From positions 1-5,349 of the forward strand of contig CALASV010000170.1 of the NCBI GenBank assembly GCA_937888895.1: DNA of 5,349 bases. Direction: 5' to 3'. The notes beneath the pieces were generated by a model, which had not been told where the DNA came from, made no database searches, and saw nothing but the letters and a program-made list of their open reading frames with translations. The stretch comes from an uncultured Clostridia bacterium. GTDB lineage: Bacteria; Bacillota; Clostridia; Lachnospirales; Lachnospiraceae. Of the stretch, positions 1 through 5,154 are shown one piece after another. Position 1 is the first letter of the stretch; every line of letters starts with the position of its first letter. A program made the translations under genes and the position numbers.

Positions 1-7
1 AGAGAAC

Positions 8-20
8 GCCCATGTCGGGC
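8..20. other. Short GC-rich hairpin at the window edge
   Basis: GCCC (8-11) and GGGC (17-20) flank a 5-base loop, forming a compact inverted repeat just beyond the alkaline phosphatase terminator. It is more GC-rich than its surroundings. It could be the edge of a neighbouring element or the terminator of a plus-strand gene to the left, but no U-tract is visible in the right place. Function is not assignable because the window starts here. Confidence 0.25.
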
Positions 21-25
21 AAACC

Positions 26-54
26 AAAAAAATACCCCTGTAATGAAACAGGGG
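26..54 (-). terminator. Rho-independent terminator of the alkaline phosphatase gene
   Basis: On the minus strand the 7-bp stem CCCCTGT/ACAGGGG (plus-strand arms 35-41 and 48-54) closes a 6-base loop. After two bases it is followed by a run of seven U (26-32). It begins about ten bases after the phosphatase stop codon at 65-67, so it is almost certainly the intrinsic terminator of that transcript. Confidence 0.9.
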
Positions 55-64
55 CATTATCCAA

Positions 65-1654
65 TTATTTTACATTCAACATTGTAGCTAACTTATTAAA
101 AATTTCAGTATTATCATAGTAGCCAGCAAACTCATCAGCATTTACCCCTTCTGCTAATACTGCAACAGGTAAACCTGTATGACTATAAGAAGTAAACGAT
201 ACACCAGATTTATTATTTAAAATATGAGTAATAGTAACAGGTAATGGTTCATAAGTACCATACATTACGTATTCTAACTGGGCATCTTCTCCGGTTTCTT
301 TACCATTGATACTCTTTTCGTAAGCAACTTTTAACTGTTCCAATTCATAATCAGTTAATACTAATTTATCACTATTTTTACCTCTTGCTTTTAATCCAAA
401 TAATTTTTCTATATCTTTTAATACCTTATTAAAAGATGTTTTATTTTCCTTATAAGAAGCAACATAATCTGAGTCATACTTTGCAAAAGAAATCTTTTGA
501 TTCATAAGTAATGTTAAATATGTATCATAATCTGTACCAGCAAAACCAATCGTCAAACCACCAGTTTCATGGTCTCCAGTAACTAAAATCAATGTTTCTT
601 CTGGATGTGCTTTTGCAAAATCAATTGCAACTTGAACAGCATCTGCTAAAGCAACTGTATCTTGAATTGTAGAAGCAGCATCATTTGCATGACAAGCCCA
701 GTCAATTTTACCACCTTCACACATCATAAAAAATCCATTTTCATTATCTAATACTTCAATTCCTTTTTCCACATAATCTGCTAAAGACCACATATCTTCT
801 GTACGGTCAATTTCATAAGCCATAGAACTAGAATCTGCTAAATACTCATCAATTAAAATTACTTTCTCATCAGTAGCAGTTACTTTCTTTGCTTCCTTAT
901 TTGTAAAAGTTACTTTATATCCTGCTTCTTTCGCTAATTCATATAAATTTTCAGAAGGATTTTCTTTATTATGACCATCTGGTTTCAATAAACCACCACC
1001 TGCAAAATACTCAAAATCCGACTCAATCAATTCTAAACCAATATTGTAATAACTAGAACGACTTGCCTGATGTGCATAAAAAGCTGCTGGTGTTGCATGA
1101 TTTAAATTAACAGAAGTAATAATACCTACTTTCATACCAAGTTGAGAATGTACTTTTTCTGTAATTGTTTCAAAAACTTTTGTTCCCGTTACATCTACAT
1201 TGATACTACCTGAATAAGTTTTATGACCTGTAGAAATAGAAGTAGCCGTGGAAGCAGAGTCTGGTGCAAATGAATTTGCATCATAAGTAACTGCACTACC
1301 TGCTGTTTCAAACTTCATAAAATTTAAATATTCTGGACCATCTAAAGTTGCACCTTGATTATCATCTAAACTAGGCTGTGCCAAAAAATAATCTTCATCA
1401 TTTAAAGCACCTAAATAATCAGCAGTAGACTGAATTTGTGGATAACTCATACCATCACCAATAAATAAAAAAACATATTTAGGTTTAGATAGCGTTTCCT
1501 CTTTTATAGAATCATTATTTTTATTAATAGGTATTATCCTTTTAGGAGTATAAGTTGCACCTTGTACTTTTGTAGGATTTTGTGTGTTATATCCAGCTAA
1601 AGCTCCTACTGCCACACATACAGTTAAAAGACTTGTGATAAATTTTTTCTTCAT
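65..1654 (-). CDS. phoA: Secreted alkaline phosphatase (PhoA family)
   Basis: This 529-residue metal-dependent phosphomonoesterase releases inorganic phosphate from organic phosphates outside the cytoplasm. The N-terminus is a Sec signal peptide: lysines at 2-4, a hydrophobic core, and a likely cut after ALA at about residue 20. All family hallmarks are visible: GDGM with metal ligand D67; the catalytic DSA triplet D132-S133-A134; HATPAA at 186-191; EGGKIDW with E313, D318 and H322; TGDHETGG with D361 and H362; and SHTG with H492. Residue 319 after the ligand Asp is Trp, where E. coli PhoA has Lys328; Trp here is common in Bacillus-type enzymes. A lysine-rich stretch at about 385-465 probably forms the variable crown insertion. 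GGAGG (1663-1667) lies 8 bases before the ATG. The gene appears monocistronic, with terminators on both sides. A phased TTTACA array upstream suggests PhoP/PhoR control under phosphate starvation. Family assignment is firm; regulation is inferred. Confidence 0.96.
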   Translation of the reverse strand: MKKKFITSLLTVCVAVGALAGYNTQNPTKVQGATYTPKRIIPINKNNDSIKEETLSKPKYVFLFIGDGMSYPQIQSTADYLGALNDEDYFLAQPSLDDNQGATLDGPEYLNFMKFETAGSAVTYDANSFAPDSASTATSISTGHKTYSGSINVDVTGTKVFETITEKVHSQLGMKVGIITSVNLNHATPAAFYAHQASRSSYYNIGLELIESDFEYFAGGGLLKPDGHNKENPSENLYELAKEAGYKVTFTNKEAKKVTATDEKVILIDEYLADSSSMAYEIDRTEDMWSLADYVEKGIEVLDNENGFFMMCEGGKIDWACHANDAASTIQDTVALADAVQVAIDFAKAHPEETLILVTGDHETGGLTIGFAGTDYDTYLTLLMNQKISFAKYDSDYVASYKENKTSFNKVLKDIEKLFGLKARGKNSDKLVLTDYELEQLKVAYEKSINGKETGEDAQLEYVMYGTYEPLPVTITHILNNKSGVSFTSYSHTGLPVAVLAEGVNADEFAGYYDNTEIFNKLATMLNVK

Positions 1655-1705
1655 AATTACTTCCTCCGTTTTATTGTATATTGGATGATTGTACTATAAC
1701 AATCT

Positions 1706-1740
1706 ATTGTAAAATTTGAAACGAAGTAATTGTAAAATTT
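1706..1740 (-). repeat. Perfect 12-bp direct repeat in the phosphatase promoter
   Basis: AAATTTTACAAT (minus strand) occurs at 1729-1740 and again, identically, at 1706-1717, 23 bp apart start to start. Each copy carries one TTTACA of the PhoP-box-like array. The perfect identity suggests two strong half-sites for a dimeric activator about two helical turns apart. Confidence 0.7.
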
Positions 1741-1748
1741 ACTTAAAA

Positions 1749-1770
1749 TTAAGGTAAAAAGTTACCTTAA
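1749..1770. promoter_or_regulatory. Perfect 9-4-9 inverted repeat, possible operator
   Basis: TTAAGGTAA (1749-1757) and TTACCTTAA (1762-1770) form a perfect dyad with a 4-base spacer. It covers the two most upstream hexamers of the PhoP-like array. The stem is weak and AT-rich and lacks a U-tract of convincing length, so a protein-binding site is more likely than a terminator. The shape is loosely like a metalloregulator (DtxR/MntR-type) box, but I cannot assign a regulator. Confidence 0.45.
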
Positions 1771-1773
1771 CAT

Positions 1774-1798
1774 TAAGAAAAGCACTCTTTCGAGTGCT
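1774..1798 (-). terminator. Rho-independent terminator overlapping the 49-residue gene's stop codon
   Basis: On the minus strand AGCACTC-GAAA-GAGTGCT forms a perfect 7-bp stem closed by a stable GNRA tetraloop (plus arms 1781-1787 and 1792-1798). It is followed by TTTCTT. The stop codon TAG (1797-1799) shares its last two bases with the stem. It would end the padR/HAAS/small-gene transcript and insulate the phosphatase promoter. Confidence 0.85.
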
Positions 1799-1946
1799 AA
1801 TCTGCTTTTCTTTTTGTATTTGGTCCCATTCCTTCTCGTATGGAATTATGTGTTTGATTTTGATTGACAGGCTTTACTTTTTGTGTGATGTTGTTAAACT
1901 CTTCGTTTGCTTTTTTCTGATTCTGTTTTTCTAACTTTGCATTCAT
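1797..1946 (-). CDS. Small hydrophilic basic protein, possibly spore-related (49 residues)
   Basis: The ATG at 1944-1946 is preceded by GAGGTG at good spacing. The frame runs 49 codons to a TAG that sits exactly at a strong terminator, so a real gene is likely despite its size. The product has 9 Asn, 8 Lys and 5 Gln, almost no hydrophobic residues, no Cys, no membrane segment and no signal peptide. The C-terminal half contains KVKPVNQNQ and then EGMGPNTKRK. This composition resembles the minor small acid-soluble spore proteins of Firmicutes, but I do not recognise a specific family, so the spore role is a guess. It starts 55 bp after the stop codon of the HAAS-DUF4097 gene with no terminator between, so it may be read through from that operon or from its own weak promoter just upstream. 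Confidence 0.7.
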   Translation of the reverse strand: MNAKLEKQNQKKANEEFNNITQKVKPVNQNQTHNSIREGMGPNTKRKAD

Positions 1947-1964
1947 ACTTTTTCACCTCAAGTA

Positions 1965-1971
1965 TAGTATG
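1965..1971 (-). promoter_or_regulatory. Possible forespore sigma-factor -10 element
   Basis: The minus-strand heptamer CATACTA matches the CATnnTA -10 core of SigF/SigG promoters and overlaps TATACT, a SigA-like -10. The upstream -35 is poor for either type. The start point would fall very close to the GAGGTG ribosome binding site. Weak evidence, listed because it would fit a spore-related role for the small gene. Confidence 0.2.
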
Positions 1972-2001
1972 TTCCAAAACCAAAGAAACTATTTATCCTT
2001 T

Positions 2002-3519
2002 TTATCCACGAAATCTTACAAAAACATCACCAGAAATACTCTTTACTTCCATTCTATATACTTCATTTGTAGTTTCTTTTTTGTAATCTCCAGAGACATG
2101 ACATTCCCCTGACACACTACTCATCTCTACTTGATAATTTTCTTCTGTTTGAAACATTTCTACTGTTACATCACCCGAAATACTTGCTACACAAATAGTT
2201 GCATCATAATGATTGATTACATTAATATCTCCACTTTTTGATTGCAAATTATATTCTTTAAAATCGGCATTTACATCTATATCGCCACTTGCAGAAGATT
2301 GTATGATACTTTTTCCTACACTATTTTCTACCTCAATATCACCACTTGCTGTTGTTGCTTTTAACTCTTGCACTTGCAAATGATTCATCTCTTGGTCACC
2401 ACTCATAGTACTCAAAATTACTGTTTCTGCTTGTAAGCCATCTATTTCTAAATTTCCACTCTTACTACTTACTGATATAGTATCTGCTTTCATATTAAAA
2501 AATTCACAGTCTCCACTTTTTACAATAATTTCTGCTTTATTCGCTGTAGAATCTCTAACTGTAACATCACCACTCATTGTTTCTATGAAATAAGAATCTC
2601 CTGTTACTTGCTTTAATTTTATATCACCACTACTAGAACGAAGTTTTAAATCCCCAAATATAACTTCCTTTCCTTCTACATCTCCTGAAGAAGTAGTCAC
2701 TTCTACTTCTTGTATTGTTTCTGGTAGAAATACTTCTATTTTAACTGCTGGAGCTAATTGAAATTGGAAAAAACCACTTTTCGTATCTTCTACCTTATGT
2801 ATTCCTATATAAAAAACATCTTCTTGTTGTTTTGTATAAAATGGATAAGCCATTGCTGTCTTATGCGAATAATAATGGCATTCTACTTTTACAACACTTT
2901 CATTTGTTTTTTGTATTTTTACATCTCCAATCCCTGCATCAATTACAATTTTATGACAAATCCCCTTAGATTCTCCAAACTGTGTTATACTATATGTTCC
3001 ATCGGATTCTTTCTCCATATCCTCAAAAATAGTACTATTGTCTTCAAAATGTTTTCTTTTTGCCACTTTTACATATAATTCTGCTCGTTCCATAGCTTCT
3101 TCTGCCTTTTTAACTGCACGTTCTACTACTTTTCCTACATTTTTCATTAAATTTTCAAAATTCCAATCGAAGTTTTCAGTATCTTTTTTTGTTTGTTCTG
3201 TTTTTTCATTGTGTTCTTCTACTATATCTTCTTCTCTATATTCTTCTGTTTGATTTATTTTATTTTCTAATGTATTTGACTTCTTTTTTCCAATTTTCCA
3301 ATCAGTTAGCGAAGAAGTATCAAAAGACTGTAATTCTTTTAACTCCATCACCAATTGTTCTACACTACCAAGTTCTGTAATAATTTGTTCTTCTGTTTTA
3401 CCATTTTCTATACCAACTATAAAACGTTCTTCATAATCTGTTACAATTTCCTGTATTAAATCTTCTTCAAATCCCTGTAATGCTACTTTTAAACTGCTTA
3501 TGTATTCTTCTTTACTCAT
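2002..3519 (-). CDS. HAAS (DUF1700)-DUF4097 beta-solenoid protein
   Basis: This 505-residue protein has unknown molecular function. Residues 1-65 form a small helical domain of the HAAS/DUF1700 type (MSKEEYISSL, then DYEERF and TEEQIITELGS), which typically accompanies PadR regulators. Residues 66-118 are a charged Glu/Lys-rich linker, and 120-157 a likely amphipathic helix or coiled coil. From about 190 to the end is a DUF4097-type, all-beta domain. SGD/SGN triplets recur at 278, 297, 316, 335, 354, 373, 392, 411, 429 and 448, nearly always 19 residues apart, then SGE at 470 and SGD at 476 and 496. No signal peptide or membrane segment is visible, so despite the 'putative adhesin' label often given to DUF4097 this copy looks cytosolic. 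The start is the ATG at 3517-3519, six bases after GGAGG. The TTG 15 bases upstream lies in that ribosome binding site and is rejected. It is 32 bp downstream of padR, in one operon. Confidence 0.85.
   Translation of the reverse strand: MSKEEYISSLKVALQGFEEDLIQEIVTDYEERFIVGIENGKTEEQIITELGSVEQLVMELKELQSFDTSSLTDWKIGKKKSNTLENKINQTEEYREEDIVEEHNEKTEQTKKDTENFDWNFENLMKNVGKVVERAVKKAEEAMERAELYVKVAKRKHFEDNSTIFEDMEKESDGTYSITQFGESKGICHKIVIDAGIGDVKIQKTNESVVKVECHYYSHKTAMAYPFYTKQQEDVFYIGIHKVEDTKSGFFQFQLAPAVKIEVFLPETIQEVEVTTSSGDVEGKEVIFGDLKLRSSSGDIKLKQVTGDSYFIETMSGDVTVRDSTANKAEIIVKSGDCEFFNMKADTISVSSKSGNLEIDGLQAETVILSTMSGDQEMNHLQVQELKATTASGDIEVENSVGKSIIQSSASGDIDVNADFKEYNLQSKSGDINVINHYDATICVASISGDVTVEMFQTEENYQVEMSSVSGECHVSGDYKKETTNEVYRMEVKSISGDVFVRFRG
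2170..2688 (-). repeat. Tandem 19-residue (57-bp) SGD protein repeat
   Basis: Within the DUF4097 domain, residues 278-450 contain ten consecutive SG(D/N) turns. Eight of the nine intervals are exactly 19 residues; one is 18. Between turns, short alternating hydrophobic strands recur (for example IEVEN, IDVNA, INVIN). This pattern is expected of a right-handed beta-helix or solenoid with one SGD turn per rung. Nucleotide identity between units is low, so this is an old protein repeat rather than a recent DNA duplication. Confidence 0.85.
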
Positions 3520-3551
3520 ATAAATCCTCCTCAATAAAATATACTCTAATC

Positions 3552-3857
3552 TTAACCAATCAATCGTTGTACCGCTTTTATAAATTCATTCCATTCTTTT
3601 ACTAAAGTTGCTTGATGTTCTTTCCCTTTTTCTGTTAAATGATAATACTTCCTCGCTGGTCCTTCATCTGATTCCACTAAATAAGTTTCTACAAATTCTT
3701 CCTCTTTCAAACGCTTTAATACTAAATAAAGTGTCCCTGGTGCAATCGACATTTCTTTAGAAATCGCATCAGTTAATTGATATCCATAACGGTCAGCATC
3801 GATTAATTGTGATAAAACACAAAGTTCTAACGCTCCTTTTTTAAATTGTGGATTCAT
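3552..3857 (-). CDS. PadR-family transcriptional regulator (short type)
   Basis: This 101-residue DNA-binding protein has a PadR winged-helix fold: FKKGALELCVLSQL (helix 1), YGYQLTDAIS (helix 2), IAPGTLYLVLKRLKEE (recognition helix, residues about 45-60), and the wing GPARKYYHLTEKGKE with the family's R-x-Y-Y-x-L-T signature (about 72-86). A short C-terminal helix for dimerisation follows. The length matches the short PadR subfamily that sits next to HAAS/DUF1700 proteins. The start is the ATG at 3855-3857, preceded by AAGGAGG six bases away; an in-frame ATG 39 bases upstream lies in the promoter region and is rejected. PadR proteins are usually repressors that often control their own operon, and a dyad over the promoter fits this. 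The effector is unknown. Confidence 0.92.
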   Translation of the reverse strand: MNPQFKKGALELCVLSQLIDADRYGYQLTDAISKEMSIAPGTLYLVLKRLKEEEFVETYLVESDEGPARKYYHLTEKGKEHQATLVKEWNEFIKAVQRLIG

Positions 3858-3877
3858 ATTATCCCTCCTTTTTGTTG

Positions 3878-3900
3878 AATACATTGTAACACACACTATT
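3878..3900. promoter_or_regulatory. Dyad over the padR promoter, candidate PadR operator
   Basis: On the minus strand the 23-bp segment reads AATA-N3-TGT-N3-ACA-N3-TATT, with two-fold symmetry. It covers the -10 element of the padR promoter. PadR operators are typically AT-rich dyads containing TGT/ACA or ATGT/ACAT arms, so autorepression is a reasonable inference. Seven base pairs of symmetry per half are matched; the rest is not symmetric. Confidence 0.45.
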
Positions 3901-3911
3901 CTTTAATGCAA
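3883..3911 (-). promoter_or_regulatory. padR operon promoter
   Basis: On the minus strand TTGCAT (3906-3911) and TACAAT (3883-3888) are separated by exactly 17 bp. The -10 is preceded by TG one base upstream, an extended -10. The expected start gives a leader of about 20 bases before the padR ATG, with the ribosome binding site well placed. Confidence 0.7.
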
Positions 3912-3920
3912 TATACTATT

Positions 3921-3949
3921 TATAAAAAATAACAATAATTATTTGACAA
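3921..3949 (-). promoter_or_regulatory. Second possible padR promoter, further upstream
   Basis: Minus-strand TTGTCA (3944-3949), 17 bp, then TTTATA (3921-3926). The -10 is only moderate. It shares its -35 bases with a divergent plus-strand promoter-like sequence because TTGACAA reads similarly on both strands. Confidence 0.35.
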
Positions 3950-3970
3950 CTGTTTCTTCTGTTTTATAAC
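3943..3970 (+). promoter_or_regulatory. Near-consensus promoter on the plus strand, antisense to pflA
   Basis: TTGACA (3943-3948, perfect -35), 16 bp, TATAAC (3965-3970, five of six matches). No plus-strand gene follows. Transcription from here would begin near 3977, run through the mirror of the pflA terminator and then antisense to the 3' end of pflA. It may drive an antisense RNA or be a chance match in AT-rich DNA. Confidence 0.4.
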
Positions 3971-4025
3971 AAAAAAACAGAGCCATTACAAAGGTAGAAA
4001 ATTTCTACTTTTGCAACAGCCCTCT
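3971..4025 (-). terminator. Rho-independent terminator after pflA
   Basis: The minus strand folds into a long imperfect hairpin. AGAG/CTCT forms the base (3979-3982 with 4022-4025), GTTGCAAA pairs with TTTGTAAT including G-U pairs, and GTAGAA/TTCTAC forms the top. Seven U follow (3971-3977). It starts a few bases after the pflA stop codon (4034-4036). Confidence 0.85.
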
Positions 4026-4033
4026 ATTCGCAT

Positions 4034-4777
4034 TTATGCTCGAACTTCTTTAATCCCTTGCACAATAAATTTCCTTGCTTCTACTGCTTTTTCTTTTGGA
4101 AGTGCTTCAATTCCTTCTAATGGATATTCCATGCCAAGTTCTTTATACTTATTTACACCCATGGTGTGATAAGGAAGTACATCAAGTGCTTTTAAATTAC
4201 GAAGTTTACCTATAAATCGTCCCAATTCTTTTAAATCTTCGGGTTCATCACTAATACCTGGAACAATCACATGACGAATCCATAAATCAATTCCTTTTTC
4301 TTCTAAGTACTTTGCAAAAGCAAGTATTCCTGCATTTTCTTGTTTTGTCAACTCTTTGTGTTTTTCTGGAACAATGTGCTTAATATCCAGCATAACTAAA
4401 TCTGTATATTTCATCAATTCATCCAGTTTTTTATTATAATTTTCATTTCCCGGACGATAAGTAATTCCTGAAGTATCTATACAGGTATGAATATTTTCTT
4501 TCTTTGCTGCTTGAAATAATTCTAATAAGAAATCAATTTGTAAAAGAGGTTCTCCCCCCGTTACTGTAAGACCTCCTTTTTCATAAAAAGCTTTATTCTT
4601 ATTATAATTTTTCATAATTTCTTCTACTGTAATTTCAGTTCCTGCTTTTAACTCCCAAGTATCAGGATTATGACAATACTTGCACCTCATTGGGCAACCT
4701 TGAAAGAATACCACATAACGAACTCCTGGACCATCCACTGTTCCAAAGCTTTCCTGTGAATGAATATAACCTTTCAT
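4034..4777 (-). CDS. pflA: Pyruvate formate-lyase activating enzyme (radical SAM)
   Basis: This 247-residue cytosolic radical-SAM enzyme uses a [4Fe-4S] cluster and S-adenosylmethionine to abstract hydrogen from the active-site glycine of pyruvate formate-lyase, creating the glycyl radical. The hallmarks are intact: ESFGTVDGPG (9-18), the cluster motif GCPMRCKYCHN with C28, C32 and C35, the SAM-binding TGGEPLL (73-79), HTCIDTSG, VMLDIKH and the C-terminal LPYH. Length matches E. coli PflA (246). The start is the ATG at 4775-4777, matching the family N-terminus (KGYIHSQES); a TTG two codons earlier abuts the previous stop and adds residues the family lacks. No ribosome binding site is visible. 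The gene lies 6 bases after the stop of the glycyl-radical-domain gene, so translation is probably coupled. Its substrate includes that 80-residue protein, or a full-length lyase encoded elsewhere, or both. Confidence 0.96.
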   Translation of the reverse strand: MKGYIHSQESFGTVDGPGVRYVVFFQGCPMRCKYCHNPDTWELKAGTEITVEEIMKNYNKNKAFYEKGGLTVTGGEPLLQIDFLLELFQAAKKENIHTCIDTSGITYRPGNENYNKKLDELMKYTDLVMLDIKHIVPEKHKELTKQENAGILAFAKYLEEKGIDLWIRHVIVPGISDEPEDLKELGRFIGKLRNLKALDVLPYHTMGVNKYKELGMEYPLEGIEALPKEKAVEARKFIVQGIKEVRA

Positions 4778-4783
4778 AAGCAA

Positions 4784-5026
4784 TTAAATCTGATCGTGGA
4801 ATGTTCTTGAAATAACTTCATCCTGCTGTTCTTTTGTTAATTTGTTAAAGTTAACCGCATATCCAGATACACGAATTGTTAACTGTGGATATTTTTCAGG
4901 ATGAGCCTGTGCATCTAATAAAGTATCTCTGTTTAATACGTTTACATTTAAGTGATGGCCACCTTTTTCTACATAACCATCTAATAAATTAACAAGGTTA
5001 TCAATCTGTGCGTTACTAACTTTCAT
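4784..5026 (-). CDS. grcA: Stand-alone glycyl-radical domain protein (GrcA-like, PFL C-terminus)
   Basis: The 80 residues correspond to the last part of pyruvate formate-lyase. LVNLLDGY and GGHHLNVNVLNRDTLLDA lead into PEKYPQLTIRVSGYAV, with radical-bearing glycine G55, and the protein ends in EVISRTFHDQI. The catalytic body with the Cys-Cys pair is absent. This is not a simple broken pflB: it has its own ATG with AGGAGG seven bases upstream (5034-5038), and sequence upstream of the ATG does not encode lyase. E. coli GrcA (YfiD, 127 residues) is a spare glycyl-radical domain that replaces the oxygen-cleaved end of the lyase. This protein is shorter, lacks GrcA's N-terminal extension and looks closer to a genuine lyase terminus. 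It is coupled to pflA, which would install its radical. A split lyase whose large subunit lies elsewhere is the main alternative. Confidence 0.9.
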   Translation of the reverse strand: MKVSNAQIDNLVNLLDGYVEKGGHHLNVNVLNRDTLLDAQAHPEKYPQLTIRVSGYAVNFNKLTKEQQDEVISRTFHDQI

Positions 5027-5154
5027 TTTATTTCCTCCTGTATTTTCTTCTCATTCTCGTGATGTAGATGTATGAATTTGTAAATTAAGTTGTGGGTATG
5101 AAATCAGCTCCATTTTGCTTCTATCGATGTCCTGGTCGTAAGCGGACAAGTCGA

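Larger units (their letters stand above)
1693..1770 (-). promoter_or_regulatory. Phosphatase promoter with PhoP-box-like array
   Basis: Read on the minus strand, six hexamers begin at 1770, 1758, 1747, 1736, 1725 and 1713: TTAAGG, TTTACC, TTTAAG, TTTACA, TTCGTT and TTTACA. Steps are 12, 11, 11, 11 and 12 bp, so they sit on one face of the helix. Bacillus PhoP boxes are TT(A/C/T)ACA-like direct repeats with about 5-bp gaps. A -10-like TATAGT (1693-1698) follows 9 bp after the last box and no good -35 is present, as expected for a PhoP-activated promoter. Two of six hexamers match exactly and TTCGTT is poor. The regulator identity is inferred. Confidence 0.6.

Noticed and set aside
1..40. Part of a ZTP (pfl-motif) or other riboswitch at the left edge, suggested by a GC-rich hairpin
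   Set aside because: The conserved cores of known riboswitches are not present; only a 4-bp stem is visible and the window is cut off.
1749..1770. Second terminator upstream of the phosphatase
   Set aside because: The stem is AT-rich and weak, the following T-run is only four bases, and a strong terminator already lies 10 bp upstream; an operator fits better.
2170..2688. CRISPR-like or recent tandem DNA repeat at about 57-bp period
   Set aside because: Periodicity is at the protein level (SGD every 19 residues); nucleotide units differ widely and lie within an open reading frame.
2758..3380. Plus-strand open frames of 63-106 codons opposite the HAAS-DUF4097 gene
   Set aside because: They are Phe/Ser/Cys-rich translations expected from the reverse strand of an AT-rich, Glu/Lys-rich gene, and lack ribosome binding sites. 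They are shadows.
3520..3534. TTG start giving the HAAS protein five extra residues (MRRIY)
   Set aside because: Those codons are the AGGAGG ribosome binding site itself; the ATG at 3517-3519 is correctly spaced from it and begins the family-like MSKEEY.
3858..3896. Upstream in-frame start extending PadR by 13 residues
   Set aside because: The extension overlaps the -10 region of the promoter and the ribosome binding site; the ATG at 3855-3857 has AAGGAGG and matches the family N-terminus.
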